Positions 18,359-26,833 of a stretch of 64,000 nt of DNA are shown here, in pieces. The DNA comes from SAR86 cluster bacterium (lineage in GTDB: Bacteria; Pseudomonadota; Gammaproteobacteria; Magnimaribacterales; Magnimaribacteraceae), in assembly GCA_023703575.1 (NCBI GenBank), contig CP097969.1, forward strand, positions 715,517-779,516, given 5' to 3'. Every line of letters begins with the position of its first letter. The first letter of the stretch is position 1. Both the position numbers and the translations under genes were made by a program. The notes below the pieces were generated by a model. The model searched no databases. It was not told where the DNA came from and saw only the letters and a program-made list of their open reading frames with translations.

Positions 18359-19301
18359 AAAAAGAAAAGGATTTGTTCTCATATCTACAATGCTTATTGT
18401 TTTGATGCTTTCTATAATTGCATCTGAAATGAGTAAAGCTTTCTTTTTAGATTTACGAAAGGAAGGATATCTCTCATTTGATGCAATTGCTTTTAGCAAA
18501 AGAATAGAATCTGAAAAGTTTTTATTAAATTTTATTAAGCGCGAATTAAATAAAAATCCAAACGTTAATAAACAAAATCCAATTTTCAATGAGAGTCTAG
18601 TTTTCCAATTTGATGATTTCTCACTTGAGGGCTCACTATCTGACCATTCAAATTGCTTCAATATTAATCATCTAATTACATTCAAGGGAGGGCAATCAAA
18701 AGATAACTTAAAAGCTATAAAATATTTTGAAGATTTGCTTTCACAATATGAAGTCAGTTATGTAGATGCTGACCAAATTATAGACCAAATTCTTGATTGG
18801 ATGGATGATGATGATATTCCTAGGAACAACGGGGCAGAAAACTATTATTATTCAAGCCCATTGCACTATCCCAGAGAATATACCTCTAAAAGGTTATTTA
18901 TTAATAAGTCTGAATTGCTGGCTATACCAAGTATCAATAAGATAAAAAATACAGCTATATGGCGAGACCTTTGCATCATCCCCATGAGTTCTATTTTCTA
19001 TATCAATATCAATAGCCTACAAGACGAGGATAAACATTTACTTTCTAGCGCAATTAGTCAACCTAATTTGAATGAAATAGCTTTGATAATTAAAGAAACA
19101 CCTTCTGAAGGCTTTTCTACCATTGAAGAATTCTTACAGAAATTTAATTTACAAGAAACAGATTTGATAATTCCTCTTGATACTTCTTCAGATATGTTTC
19201 TCTTTAATGGCACATTAAAATACCAAGGTTTTTCGTATAATTTTAAAACTCTTATTAAACAAGAAAACGAATTTAATTATAGAATTCTTGATAGGTTATA
19301 A
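18342..19301 (+). CDS. gspK: Minor pseudopilin GspK
   Basis: GspK caps the pseudopilus tip and is the largest pseudopilin; 319 residues fits. The leader is MIMFFRKRKG with cleavage after Gly10, then FVLISTMLIVLML. As is usual for GspK, the +5 Glu is absent (Ser). The body has the saposin-like family pattern, with DQIIDQILDWMDDDDIPRNNGAE and Y(S)PLHYPREY. A second ATG six bases downstream is an equally possible start. It overlaps gspJ by 17 bases, and gspL begins directly after its stop. Confidence 0.93.
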   Translation: MIMFFRKRKGFVLISTMLIVLMLSIIASEMSKAFFLDLRKEGYLSFDAIAFSKRIESEKFLLNFIKRELNKNPNVNKQNPIFNESLVFQFDDFSLEGSLSDHSNCFNINHLITFKGGQSKDNLKAIKYFEDLLSQYEVSYVDADQIIDQILDWMDDDDIPRNNGAENYYYSSPLHYPREYTSKRLFINKSELLAIPSINKIKNTAIWRDLCIIPMSSIFYININSLQDEDKHLLSSAISQPNLNEIALIIKETPSEGFSTIEEFLQKFNLQETDLIIPLDTSSDMFLFNGTLKYQGFSYNFKTLIKQENEFNYRILDRL

Positions 19302-20456
19302 ATGAAAACAAGATATATATTTACTGATTCCAATCTTGAGACAATTTATGACTCTTTTGTAGTGGAAGGTGATCAAGTACATCAAACAATGATTTCTGAT
19401 CTTCAAGAGATAAACACAGACAAATCCATAAGAAAGAATATTATTTTTTTTAATTCAGAGTTTTTAAATTCATGTTCACTGAATGAATTTGATAAATCTG
19501 ATGACGACAAATTATTAAAAGCAAAGTTTTTTTCGTCTAATGTTGATCAATTACTTCTAAATCCATCTGAACTAACTTTTTTTCCTTCATCCATTGATAA
19601 CATTGGAATTTGGGGAGAATCTTGCTACCTAGATAAGCTTAAAAGTAAAACTTTTAACTTAAGAAAAAGTTTTTTTATACCCGATTACTTACTATTCTTT
19701 GAACAAAAAAATGTTGTAGCAAACCTAGGATCTCATTATCTCTTAAGGCTAGAAGATGGTAGGGGATACAGCGGCCACCAACAAAAGATTAATGCACTCT
19801 TAGAATCAAATATTCAAATTTTAAATGATTTAGATGTTTTGGATGTATCGCCTAAGGAATTGGAGTGCCTGCAAAATTTAGAGCATTCGTTAAATAAGTT
19901 TGATTTAAGTTCCCAAGTTTATAACTTTCATACAAATCATTCATCACAGTTAAATATTCTTAAAACCCCTTTAAATATCAACAGATTATTATATTTAGAT
20001 GTAATTGGTGTGGGTGAATTCAGAAATTTTGCCATCCCTCTTTTAATTGCCCTTTTTTTATCCATTTCTATAAACGTCACAATTGAATCTCAAAATGAAT
20101 TAGTTTCCAAAGAAACTAAACAGCTCTTTTCAAACCTAGGAAATCAATCGGTAAGATTAATTAATCCAAAAGCACAAATAGATAAACTAGTTAGCGAATT
20201 ACAAATAACAGACAACAAAAGTCAATTTGATATTAAATTTTTAGATTTTCTATATAACTATCCAGTAGATGAACTAGAAAGTATTGAAGTAAATCTTGAT
20301 GAGCAATTTACTACTCTATACCTAGATGGACTTAGCTCAGAAAAATTGTTAATCCTCGTAAATCTACTCAATTCTTCTGGCCTGTCAACTGAAGAAAATT
20401 TTGTGGAGGCTCAAAATAAGTTAAAAGGTTCAATTAAGGTTTTTTTATATGAATAG
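19302..20456 (+). CDS. gspL: Type II secretion protein GspL
   Basis: GspL is a bitopic inner-membrane protein that recruits GspE. The 384-residue product has a large cytoplasmic part (1-242), one membrane helix (about 243-262, IPLLIALFLSISINV), and a periplasmic ferredoxin-like domain (about 300-384). The sequence is divergent, and the identification relies on topology, length and position between gspK and gspM. It begins directly after the gspK stop and overlaps gspM by 8 bases. Confidence 0.85.
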   Translation: MKTRYIFTDSNLETIYDSFVVEGDQVHQTMISDLQEINTDKSIRKNIIFFNSEFLNSCSLNEFDKSDDDKLLKAKFFSSNVDQLLLNPSELTFFPSSIDNIGIWGESCYLDKLKSKTFNLRKSFFIPDYLLFFEQKNVVANLGSHYLLRLEDGRGYSGHQQKINALLESNIQILNDLDVLDVSPKELECLQNLEHSLNKFDLSSQVYNFHTNHSSQLNILKTPLNINRLLYLDVIGVGEFRNFAIPLLIALFLSISINVTIESQNELVSKETKQLFSNLGNQSVRLINPKAQIDKLVSELQITDNKSQFDIKFLDFLYNYPVDELESIEVNLDEQFTTLYLDGLSSEKLLILVNLLNSSGLSTEENFVEAQNKLKGSIKVFLYE

Positions 20457-20940
20457 TTACATTAATGGTATTCTGAAGTTTATTAGGAATAATGATAAAT
20501 ATCATCAGATAGCTATGATTTTATCTTTACTAATTTTACTTATTCTCTTGCTATTTCAACTTTCTAAAATTCAAGACAATAGAAAGCTTCTAATAAATGC
20601 AAAAAGCGACTTTGCTTATGTAGAAGAAAGATTCAACCTTATTGCAAATAAGATTAGTCTTAATCAGCTTATCAATAATTCAGAAAATACAAATTCTTTG
20701 TTGACTAATATCGCAAAGAAGTACGATTTATTAAATTTTCAAATCTATGAAGAGAATATGCAAAATGTAATACAGTTTGATATTGATGATCTGCAAAAGC
20801 TTGAAATCCTAATTAATATTTTTTCCAATGAAAGTTTTATTCAAGTCAAAAATATTTATATCAATCCCGATAGTAAGGATTATCAAATTAAAATTAATTA
20901 TGTGTACGGTGATGCACAGAGACTTGATTTAAAAGAATAA
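20449..20940 (+). CDS. gspM: Type II secretion protein GspM
   Basis: GspM stabilises GspL. The 163-residue product has a short cytoplasmic N-terminus, one membrane helix (about 20-40, AMILSLLILLILLLFQL), then a periplasmic region with a predicted coiled stretch and a small alpha/beta domain. The sequence is weakly conserved; size, topology and position after gspL support the call. No gspN follows: the next gene, immediately adjacent, is the prepilin peptidase. Confidence 0.82.
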   Translation: MNSYINGILKFIRNNDKYHQIAMILSLLILLILLLFQLSKIQDNRKLLINAKSDFAYVEERFNLIANKISLNQLINNSENTNSLLTNIAKKYDLLNFQIYEENMQNVIQFDIDDLQKLEILINIFSNESFIQVKNIYINPDSKDYQIKINYVYGDAQRLDLKE

Positions 20941-21678
20941 TTGATTATTACTGAGTTAATTGTTTGTATTTCCATTGGAATGTGCCTTGGAAGCTTCGCT
21001 TCAGTTCTGATCTACAGAATTCCTAGAAATATAAATTTGCTACTACCTAGATCCCATTGTCCCTATTGCAATAACACGCTCAAAACTATGCATCTAGTAC
21101 CAATTTTTAGCTATGTCCTCTTAAGAGGAAAATGTGCTTTTTGCAGTTCAAAAATTAGTAGACTCTATCCTGTAAATGAAATTTTTATTACCGCAATGGT
21201 CGTAATAACTACATATCATGCTGGACCATATTCTATAGATGGATGGTTAACAATTACATTAATTTTGTGTCTATACGTTCAAGCAGTAATTGACTTTAAA
21301 ATATTATCTTTATCAACTTATCTTAGCGTAATTATTGGTTTATTAGGATTTGCCTTTAATTATTTACACTTCTTCACATCAATTATTGATAGTTTGGCTG
21401 GATTGATTTTAGGTTATTGTAGCTTGTGGTTAATAAATTATATTTATAAAAAAATAAAAGGTACTGATGGAATCGGTTCGGGTGATTATTTATTACTTGG
21501 AGCAGTAGGAGGTGTTTTCGGTTCAAGTTCTTTAGGAATTATCTTATTATCAAGTTCAATCATTTCTATAGGATTACATTTCTTTACCAGAACAATTCAC
21601 GGTGAGAGGATACCTCTTGGTACAGGTATTGCTTTATCAAGCATTATTTTCTTAGTTCTAATAATTTTGAACAAATAA
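20941..21678 (+). CDS. gspO: Prepilin peptidase (GspO/PilD type)
   Basis: This polytopic inner-membrane aspartyl protease cleaves and N-methylates the pseudopilins encoded upstream. Two CxxC pairs (Cys40/43 and Cys65/68) form the cytoplasmic zinc element of the methylating type. The catalytic aspartates are probably Asp118 (in VIDFK) and Asp182 (in GIGSGDYLL). The start is TTG at 20941, directly after the gspM stop; the next ATG (20980) would remove most of the first membrane helix. The length of 245 is slightly short of PilD (about 290). It completes a 12-gene T2SS set. Confidence 0.93.
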   Translation: MIITELIVCISIGMCLGSFASVLIYRIPRNINLLLPRSHCPYCNNTLKTMHLVPIFSYVLLRGKCAFCSSKISRLYPVNEIFITAMVVITTYHAGPYSIDGWLTITLILCLYVQAVIDFKILSLSTYLSVIIGLLGFAFNYLHFFTSIIDSLAGLILGYCSLWLINYIYKKIKGTDGIGSGDYLLLGAVGGVFGSSSLGIILLSSSIISIGLHFFTRTIHGERIPLGTGIALSSIIFLVLIILNK

Positions 21679-21691
21679 AGACAAAATCTAT

Positions 21692-21714
21692 ATGTTTATA
21701 TAAAAAGTAAACAT
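21692..21714 (+). terminator. Possible hairpin terminator after the T2SS operon
   Basis: ATGTTTA (21692-21698) and TAAACAT (21708-21714) pair perfectly around a 9-base AT-rich loop, 14 bases after the prepilin peptidase stop. No clean T-run follows, so termination is uncertain. Confidence 0.35.
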
Positions 21715-21900
21715 GATACTTTCTTGGGGAAGCGGCATCATAAGACTAAGTTTTATTTCTATTTAGATTTAAATCAATATCATTTAACACAATAGATACG
21801 TCATAGAAGTACAAAAGTCACAATATTTTTTTAATATTCTGACCCGTTAGTTCTCCCCAAATTAACAATAAGATATTTTTCCCAAATATCCTTGAGTCTA

Positions 21901-21925
21901 GAAACCTAGTTTTTAATTAGGTTTC
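21901..21925. terminator. Hairpin between the converging prepilin peptidase and TetR genes
   Basis: GAAACCTA (21901-21908) pairs with TAGGTTTC (21918-21925) around a 9-base loop, 10 bases beyond the TetR stop. It may end transcription from either side, but neither flank has a strong T-run. The rest of 21679-21935 holds no gene I can recognise. Confidence 0.5.
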
Positions 21926-21935
21926 TTACTCATCT

Positions 21936-22493
21936 TTAATTAACCAAATAATGCAGACAAGCTTTTTTTGTTTCTGCAATTTGTTGTGGAGAAAGATTTC
22001 CGCCTTCCATGAAAGCGTCCTCCAAACAAGATATTAATATACTTAAACTATATGTGATCTTGAGTTCATTGTAGTTTGACACAGAATTCAACTGTTCAAA
22101 GAGCTCATCTTTTATAAGCTTTTTTGAATGATCAGTAAAAATTAAATTTGATAAAGGGGAGTTATTGGTGAGATATATGGCTATAACATCTATTAATATT
22201 TTTATGAGCTCAGAGGTATTTTTATAGTTTACTGATTTGAAGTTTTTTTTAATTAAAAGCAATAATTTATTTGTGTGCTTCACTGAAATAGCTTCCAGAA
22301 GGGATTCATTGCTAGGAAAGAATTTATAGATCGAAGGTCTCTTTAATCCAGATATTTTAGCTACAGCTTGAACTGTTAGATCGTAATCATCGCTCATATA
22401 GATAAATTCAGCAGTTTTGATAACCTCATCGAACCTCTTCTGACTGCGCTCTTGTTTTGGCTTAATGAAACTTGGATTTTTGGTAATTGGCAC
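21936..22493 (-). CDS. TetR family transcriptional regulator
   Basis: A 185-residue one-component repressor-type regulator. The N-terminal helix-turn-helix occupies about residues 20-66, with LTVQAVAKISGLKRPSIYKFFPSNESLLEAI matching the TetR recognition pattern (turn GLKRPSIYKFF). The C-terminal helical ligand-binding domain has no recognisable ligand signature. It is transcribed divergently from an MFS transporter across a 60-base gap that contains a palindrome, the usual arrangement for local control of an exporter or uptake gene. Confidence 0.92.
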   Translation of the reverse strand: MPITKNPSFIKPKQERSQKRFDEVIKTAEFIYMSDDYDLTVQAVAKISGLKRPSIYKFFPSNESLLEAISVKHTNKLLLLIKKNFKSVNYKNTSELIKILIDVIAIYLTNNSPLSNLIFTDHSKKLIKDELFEQLNSVSNYNELKITYSLSILISCLEDAFMEGGNLSPQQIAETKKACLHYLVN

Positions 22494-22519
22494 AATTAGT
22501 TTTCTTTATGTATACACTG

Positions 22520-22536
22520 AGCTTATATATTAAGCT
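22520..22536. promoter_or_regulatory. Candidate TetR operator between tetR-like and MFS genes
   Basis: AGCTTA (22520-22525), TATAT, TAAGCT (22531-22536) is a perfect 17-base palindrome with 6-bp arms in the 60-base divergent gap, 17 bases before the transporter ATG. Its size and position suit a TetR dimer site that blocks both promoters. This is inference. Confidence 0.5.
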
Positions 22537-22553
22537 TTATATAAAAAAGATAA

Positions 22554-23687
22554 ATGCAATACAGAACTTATTTTCACCTATTGGCCGGCATGGCTATGTT
22601 GGAACTGGGAAATCTTGCTTCTTCTTTGGCACCATTTAACGTTAGTGCTGTCTCTGTAGGTCTGAATGCTAATTCACAAGAAGCTGGATTGGTTGTTACG
22701 CTTGAACTTTTCTTTGCTGCCATTAGCTCCTTATATTTTGGTAACGTAGCTTATAAGGGAAGGGTGCTTGGCTTAACTGGCAGTCTTATCGTTATGGTTT
22801 GTTATTACTTATGCTCTGTATCCAGTGATGTTAATCAAATTACTTTAATAAAAGCTTTTTCGGGAATTGGTTGCGGCATGCTTATTGCCTCAGGTCATTC
22901 AATATTGGCCTCATCACAAGATCCCAATAGATCCTATGCACTGTTTACTCTTTTCGCATCACTAACTGCTGCTTTTCTTATATACATCTCTAGTACATGG
23001 ATAGAGGACGGAGGACATAGTTATTATTTCTTTAATTTTATTTATGTCTACATAGCGTTAACCTTGCTCTTTTTCTTTGCTAAAACATCCAACACAAATG
23101 ATACTAATTTAGTTAGAGAACCCATTGCCCAGAAGTGGCTTTATTTCTTACTTATTACAGCTGTGCTGTTTTATGAAATTCCTTCCAGCGGTATGTGGGC
23201 GTTTATGGAAAGATTTGGAGTGGAATATATAGATATGGGAGTCTCTGAAGTTGGGAGTGTTATATCTCTAGCCATTATTCTGAGTCTTCTTGGACCGGTA
23301 TTTATAGGTATATTTGGAAATAAAATAAGAAGAAAAGAAACAATTTTATTGTGTCTATTGGTTTCCTCAATTTGCGTTTATGCAATCTTTGGAATCCCTT
23401 CTTATGACACTTTTTATTATGGCAACATCACTTGGAATATAGTCTTTGTCATTATGGTCATTCTCATCTTGGCGGCTGCAGCTGATATTGATCCTACAGG
23501 TAGACTTGGAGCTTGGTTAAATGCTTGCATTCTACTTAGCGCATCTTTAGCACCCGCAGTTTTTGGTTGGATCATGCTGGAGAATGAAATGACTGTTATA
23601 TATCCTTACTTAATCTTATTCCTTATTGTTGCAATGACCTGTATATTCAGTACAAAAGAAGACCTCGAACCCATTGATAAAGTATAA
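22554..23687 (+). CDS. MFS transporter
   Basis: This 377-residue inner-membrane protein has 11-12 hydrophobic helices and major-facilitator layout: the first half includes FGNVAYKGRVLG (the loop 2-3 region, a degenerate form of the GxxxDRxGRR motif), and the second half repeats the pattern with GPVFIGIFGNKIRRKE. The substrate cannot be read. It diverges from a TetR gene and lies 8 bases upstream of an omega-aminotransferase, so uptake or export of an amine or amino acid used by that enzyme is reasonable but unproven. Confidence 0.85.
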   Translation: MQYRTYFHLLAGMAMLELGNLASSLAPFNVSAVSVGLNANSQEAGLVVTLELFFAAISSLYFGNVAYKGRVLGLTGSLIVMVCYYLCSVSSDVNQITLIKAFSGIGCGMLIASGHSILASSQDPNRSYALFTLFASLTAAFLIYISSTWIEDGGHSYYFFNFIYVYIALTLLFFFAKTSNTNDTNLVREPIAQKWLYFLLITAVLFYEIPSSGMWAFMERFGVEYIDMGVSEVGSVISLAIILSLLGPVFIGIFGNKIRRKETILLCLLVSSICVYAIFGIPSYDTFYYGNITWNIVFVIMVILILAAAADIDPTGRLGAWLNACILLSASLAPAVFGWIMLENEMTVIYPYLILFLIVAMTCIFSTKEDLEPIDKV

Positions 23688-23695
23688 TTATAGAC

Positions 23696-25015
23696 ATGAG
23701 ATCACAAGAGAATCTAAATTTAGATAATTATTGGCTTCCTTTTACGCCCAATAAAAAGTTTAAGGCTAATCCTCGACTTTTAACCTCTGCTAAAGGGATG
23801 TTTTATAAGAGTGATGATGGTAGGGAAGTTTTAGATGGCATAGCAGGCTTGTGGTGCACAAATGCTGGCCATTGCCATCCAAAGATAGTCGCAGCTGTAC
23901 AAAATCAAGCAGCTGAACTGGATTATGCGACAGCTTTTAATATGTCTCATCCAAAAGCATTTGAATTAGCTGAGAAAGTTTCTTCTCTAACTCCTAAAGG
24001 TCTCGATAGAATTTTTTATGGAAATTCTGGATCTGAAGCGGTTGAAACAGCTATGAAAGTTGCTCTTGCTTATCATGCATCAAAAGGCGATGGTCAAAAA
24101 ACTAAGTTCGTTGGAAGAGAAAAAGGTTACCACGGTGTAAATTTTGGAGGAGTTTCAGTTGGTGGACTCACTCCAAACAGAAAATCTTTCGGACCTTTAT
24201 TGCCTGGTATTGATCATATGCCTCATACGTGGGATACAGAACATATGGCCTTCTCTAAAGGCCAGCCGGAATGGGGACTTCATTTAGCTGATGAACTTGA
24301 AAAAATTCTTATTCTTCAAGATCCCTCTACAGTAGCCGCGGTAATTATTGAGCCAGTCACAGGATCAGGTGGCGTTATAGTCCCACCAGTTGGTTACTTG
24401 GAACGAATTAGAGAAATATGCACAAAACATAACGTGCTTTTAATTTTCGATGAAGTGATAACTGGTTTTGGAAGATTAGGCTGTTGTTTTGCTGCTAATA
24501 GATTCGACGTCAGGCCTGACATGATTACTATGGCAAAAGGTTTAACTAGCGCAATGATACCTATGAGTGCTGTTGCTTTCGATAATTCCATCTATGACCA
24601 ACTTATGGAAGGTCCAGAAGCAATGATTGAACTATTTCACGGCTATACATATTCAGGTCATCCAGTAGCATGTGCAGCAGGTATAGCTGCCTTGGATGTA
24701 TACGAAGAAGAAGGTTTGTTTAATAGAGCAAAAGAAATGGAACCTCACTTTCAAGAAGCCATTCACTCTCTTAAGGGTTTGAATCAAGTCATTGATATTA
24801 GAAATATTGGTTTAATGGGTGCAATTCATTTTGGTTCTGATGGACTTCCAGCAACAGAATTTGCAGCAAAAGTTTTTCAACATTGCTATGACAACAATGT
24901 TTTAGTTAGGTATTCAGGTGAATTCTTGGTGTTATCCCCATCACTCATAGTTGAGAAGGAACACTTAGATACGATTGCTGATGCTCTTAAAGCTGCTATA
25001 ACCTCAGTCAGCTAG
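23696..25015 (+). CDS. Class III omega-aminotransferase (beta-alanine:pyruvate type)
   Basis: This PLP-dependent cytoplasmic transaminase moves an omega-amino group (beta-alanine, other omega-amino acids or amines) to pyruvate. The 439-residue product begins with LDNYWLPFTPN..FKANPRLL and has DGIAGLWCTNAGHCHP, both typical of the beta-alanine-pyruvate subgroup. The PLP-binding Lys281 lies in MAKGLTS, the cofactor-phosphate motif is GNSGSEAVE, and the PLP-ring Asp is in IFDEVITGFGR. It sits in an apparent operon between an MFS transporter and an alpha/beta hydrolase (4-base gap). The exact amine is not determined. Confidence 0.92.
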   Translation: MRSQENLNLDNYWLPFTPNKKFKANPRLLTSAKGMFYKSDDGREVLDGIAGLWCTNAGHCHPKIVAAVQNQAAELDYATAFNMSHPKAFELAEKVSSLTPKGLDRIFYGNSGSEAVETAMKVALAYHASKGDGQKTKFVGREKGYHGVNFGGVSVGGLTPNRKSFGPLLPGIDHMPHTWDTEHMAFSKGQPEWGLHLADELEKILILQDPSTVAAVIIEPVTGSGGVIVPPVGYLERIREICTKHNVLLIFDEVITGFGRLGCCFAANRFDVRPDMITMAKGLTSAMIPMSAVAFDNSIYDQLMEGPEAMIELFHGYTYSGHPVACAAGIAALDVYEEEGLFNRAKEMEPHFQEAIHSLKGLNQVIDIRNIGLMGAIHFGSDGLPATEFAAKVFQHCYDNNVLVRYSGEFLVLSPSLIVEKEHLDTIADALKAAITSVS

Positions 25016-25019
25016 ATCC

Positions 25020-25883
25020 ATGTCTAATTTAGACTGGTTCAATGAATCACTTCTAGTTGAACCTGTTTCTAAATACGTTCAAGTTGAAGATAAGAATATT
25101 CATTACTTGGTATGGGGTGATGAAAATAAGCCAGGGATATTTTTCATCCATGGTTATAGCGCTCATGCCCACTGGTGGGATTTCGTAGCTCCTGCATTTT
25201 TAGATAATTTTTGTGCAGTTGCAATTGATCTATCAGGATCCGGAGATAGCGATCATCGAGAATTGTATAGCCAAGAAATTTTTGCAGATGAAATAAAAGC
25301 TGTATGCGATGATATGAACTGGAGTGAGGCAGACTTCATAGCACATAGCATGGGTGGCTCCATTTCTCTTAATGCAACATCTATCTATCCTGAAATATTC
25401 AAATCATTAACGCTATTAGATTCAATAGTTGTACTTCCACCAGATAAAGCTAGAGGATTTTCTTCCAGCAAATCCATGATTAGGGCTGATTTTATTTATG
25501 ATGATAAAGAAGCTGCAATGGATAGTTTTAGATTAATCCCACCTCAGCCATGCAGAAATGATTATCTGCTCAATCACATCGCTTCCAATTCCTTCAAGGA
25601 AAGAGATGATGGATGGGTCTTAAAATCTGACGGAAAGATCATGAAAACCTATAAATCAAAAGATCTAACCGATATTCTTATGGCCATAAAATGCCCAATT
25701 AATATTGTTTATGGTTTAATGAGCCAAATTTTTACACAAGATATATTGGATTACACCCTTTATGTAGGGAATATTCCAAATGAGAGAGTAATAGGAGTTC
25801 CAGGGACTATGCACCACCTATTCGTCGATGATCCACTGAGTGTTATCGATGCTCTAAAAAAAGTGATAGGAGAAGATCGATGA
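25020..25883 (+). CDS. Alpha/beta hydrolase
   Basis: This 287-residue serine hydrolase fold has oxyanion-loop motif FIHGYSAHAHWW (42-53), nucleophile Ser110 in AHSMGGS, and a C-terminal His in TMHHLFVDDP. The substrate is unknown; the family includes esterases, C-C hydrolases and haloperoxidase-like enzymes. It follows the aminotransferase by 4 bases, and its TGA overlaps the ATG of the MoxR gene (ATGA), so the three are probably translated from one message. Confidence 0.88.
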   Translation: MSNLDWFNESLLVEPVSKYVQVEDKNIHYLVWGDENKPGIFFIHGYSAHAHWWDFVAPAFLDNFCAVAIDLSGSGDSDHRELYSQEIFADEIKAVCDDMNWSEADFIAHSMGGSISLNATSIYPEIFKSLTLLDSIVVLPPDKARGFSSSKSMIRADFIYDDKEAAMDSFRLIPPQPCRNDYLLNHIASNSFKERDDGWVLKSDGKIMKTYKSKDLTDILMAIKCPINIVYGLMSQIFTQDILDYTLYVGNIPNERVIGVPGTMHHLFVDDPLSVIDALKKVIGEDR

Positions 25884-26833
25884 CAGATGGACCTAAAAAA
25901 ATCATAAAAGATATTACCAAGGGATTTGCGAAGCATGGATATATTTGTAGCGAGCAAATTGCTACTGCTGTATATCTAGCATCTGAATTAGAAAAACCTA
26001 TTCTCATCGAAGGGCCTCCAGGAGTTGGAAAGACTGAACTAGCTAACACTGCCGCTTTGTATTTTAAGAAAGAAATGATCAGATTGCAGTGCTATGAAGG
26101 TTTGGATGAATCAAAAGCGCTTTATGAGTGGAGATATGGAAAACAGCTTCTATATACCCAAATTTTAAAAGAACAGATGCAAGAAGTTTTAGAAGGTGCT
26201 AAAGGCTTAAAAGAATCGCTTGATAGGTTAATGAAGTTTGAGGATATTTTCTTCTCAGAGGATTTTTTGGAAACACGTCCTCTATTAGAAGCTCTAACTT
26301 CTGAAAAGGGCTCTGTATTACTTATTGATGAGGTAGATAAATCCGATGAGGAATTCGAAGCTTTACTCTTAGAGATCCTATCGGAGTTTCAAATTTCTAT
26401 ACCAGAATTGGGTGTCAGGAAAGCAGATGTTAAACCACTTGTAGTTTTAACAAGTAATAATAGTAGAGAAATAGGTGATGCCCTTAAAAGAAGATGCCTT
26501 CATTTATACATTCCTTTTCCTGATGCCAAACTGGAAAGACAAATTGTTCAAGCAAGAGTTCCTGAAATATCAGAGTCTATGCAAATACAGTTAGTAAACT
26601 TTGTGCAGGGAATACGAGAATTAGACTTAAAGAAATTACCAGCAATTAGCGAAACAATAGACTGGGCGAAGACAGTCATTCTTCTTAACTCTGAAGAATT
26701 AGATGCCAAATTAGCAGAAGACACACTCAATGTGCTTCTCAAACATCAACAAGATATAGAAGTGGTGAAAAAAGAGATTCCTGCTTTGGTGTCATCAGCT
26801 ACTGAAACATCAGATGGAAAAAGTCTTAACTGA
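25880..26833 (+). CDS. MoxR family AAA+ ATPase
   Basis: A 317-residue cytoplasmic AAA+ chaperone-like ATPase. Walker A is EGPPGVGKTE (44-53), Walker B is LLIDEVDKSDEEF, sensor 1 is VLTSNNSREIGDALKRR (which includes the arginine finger region), and a helical lid follows. MoxR proteins typically work with a VWA-domain partner to mature or insert cofactors into enzymes; the next gene, overlapping by 20 bases, is such a partner. This CoxD/CoxE-like pair is usually linked to carbon monoxide dehydrogenase clusters, but no molybdenum hydroxylase is present in this window. Confidence 0.93.
   Translation: MTDGPKKIIKDITKGFAKHGYICSEQIATAVYLASELEKPILIEGPPGVGKTELANTAALYFKKEMIRLQCYEGLDESKALYEWRYGKQLLYTQILKEQMQEVLEGAKGLKESLDRLMKFEDIFFSEDFLETRPLLEALTSEKGSVLLIDEVDKSDEEFEALLLEILSEFQISIPELGVRKADVKPLVVLTSNNSREIGDALKRRCLHLYIPFPDAKLERQIVQARVPEISESMQIQLVNFVQGIRELDLKKLPAISETIDWAKTVILLNSEELDAKLAEDTLNVLLKHQQDIEVVKKEIPALVSSATETSDGKSLN

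Noticed and set aside
21822-21838. AATATT-T5-AATATT hairpin as terminator
   Set aside because: It is pure A/T with weak pairing and lies far from any gene end, so chance is likely.
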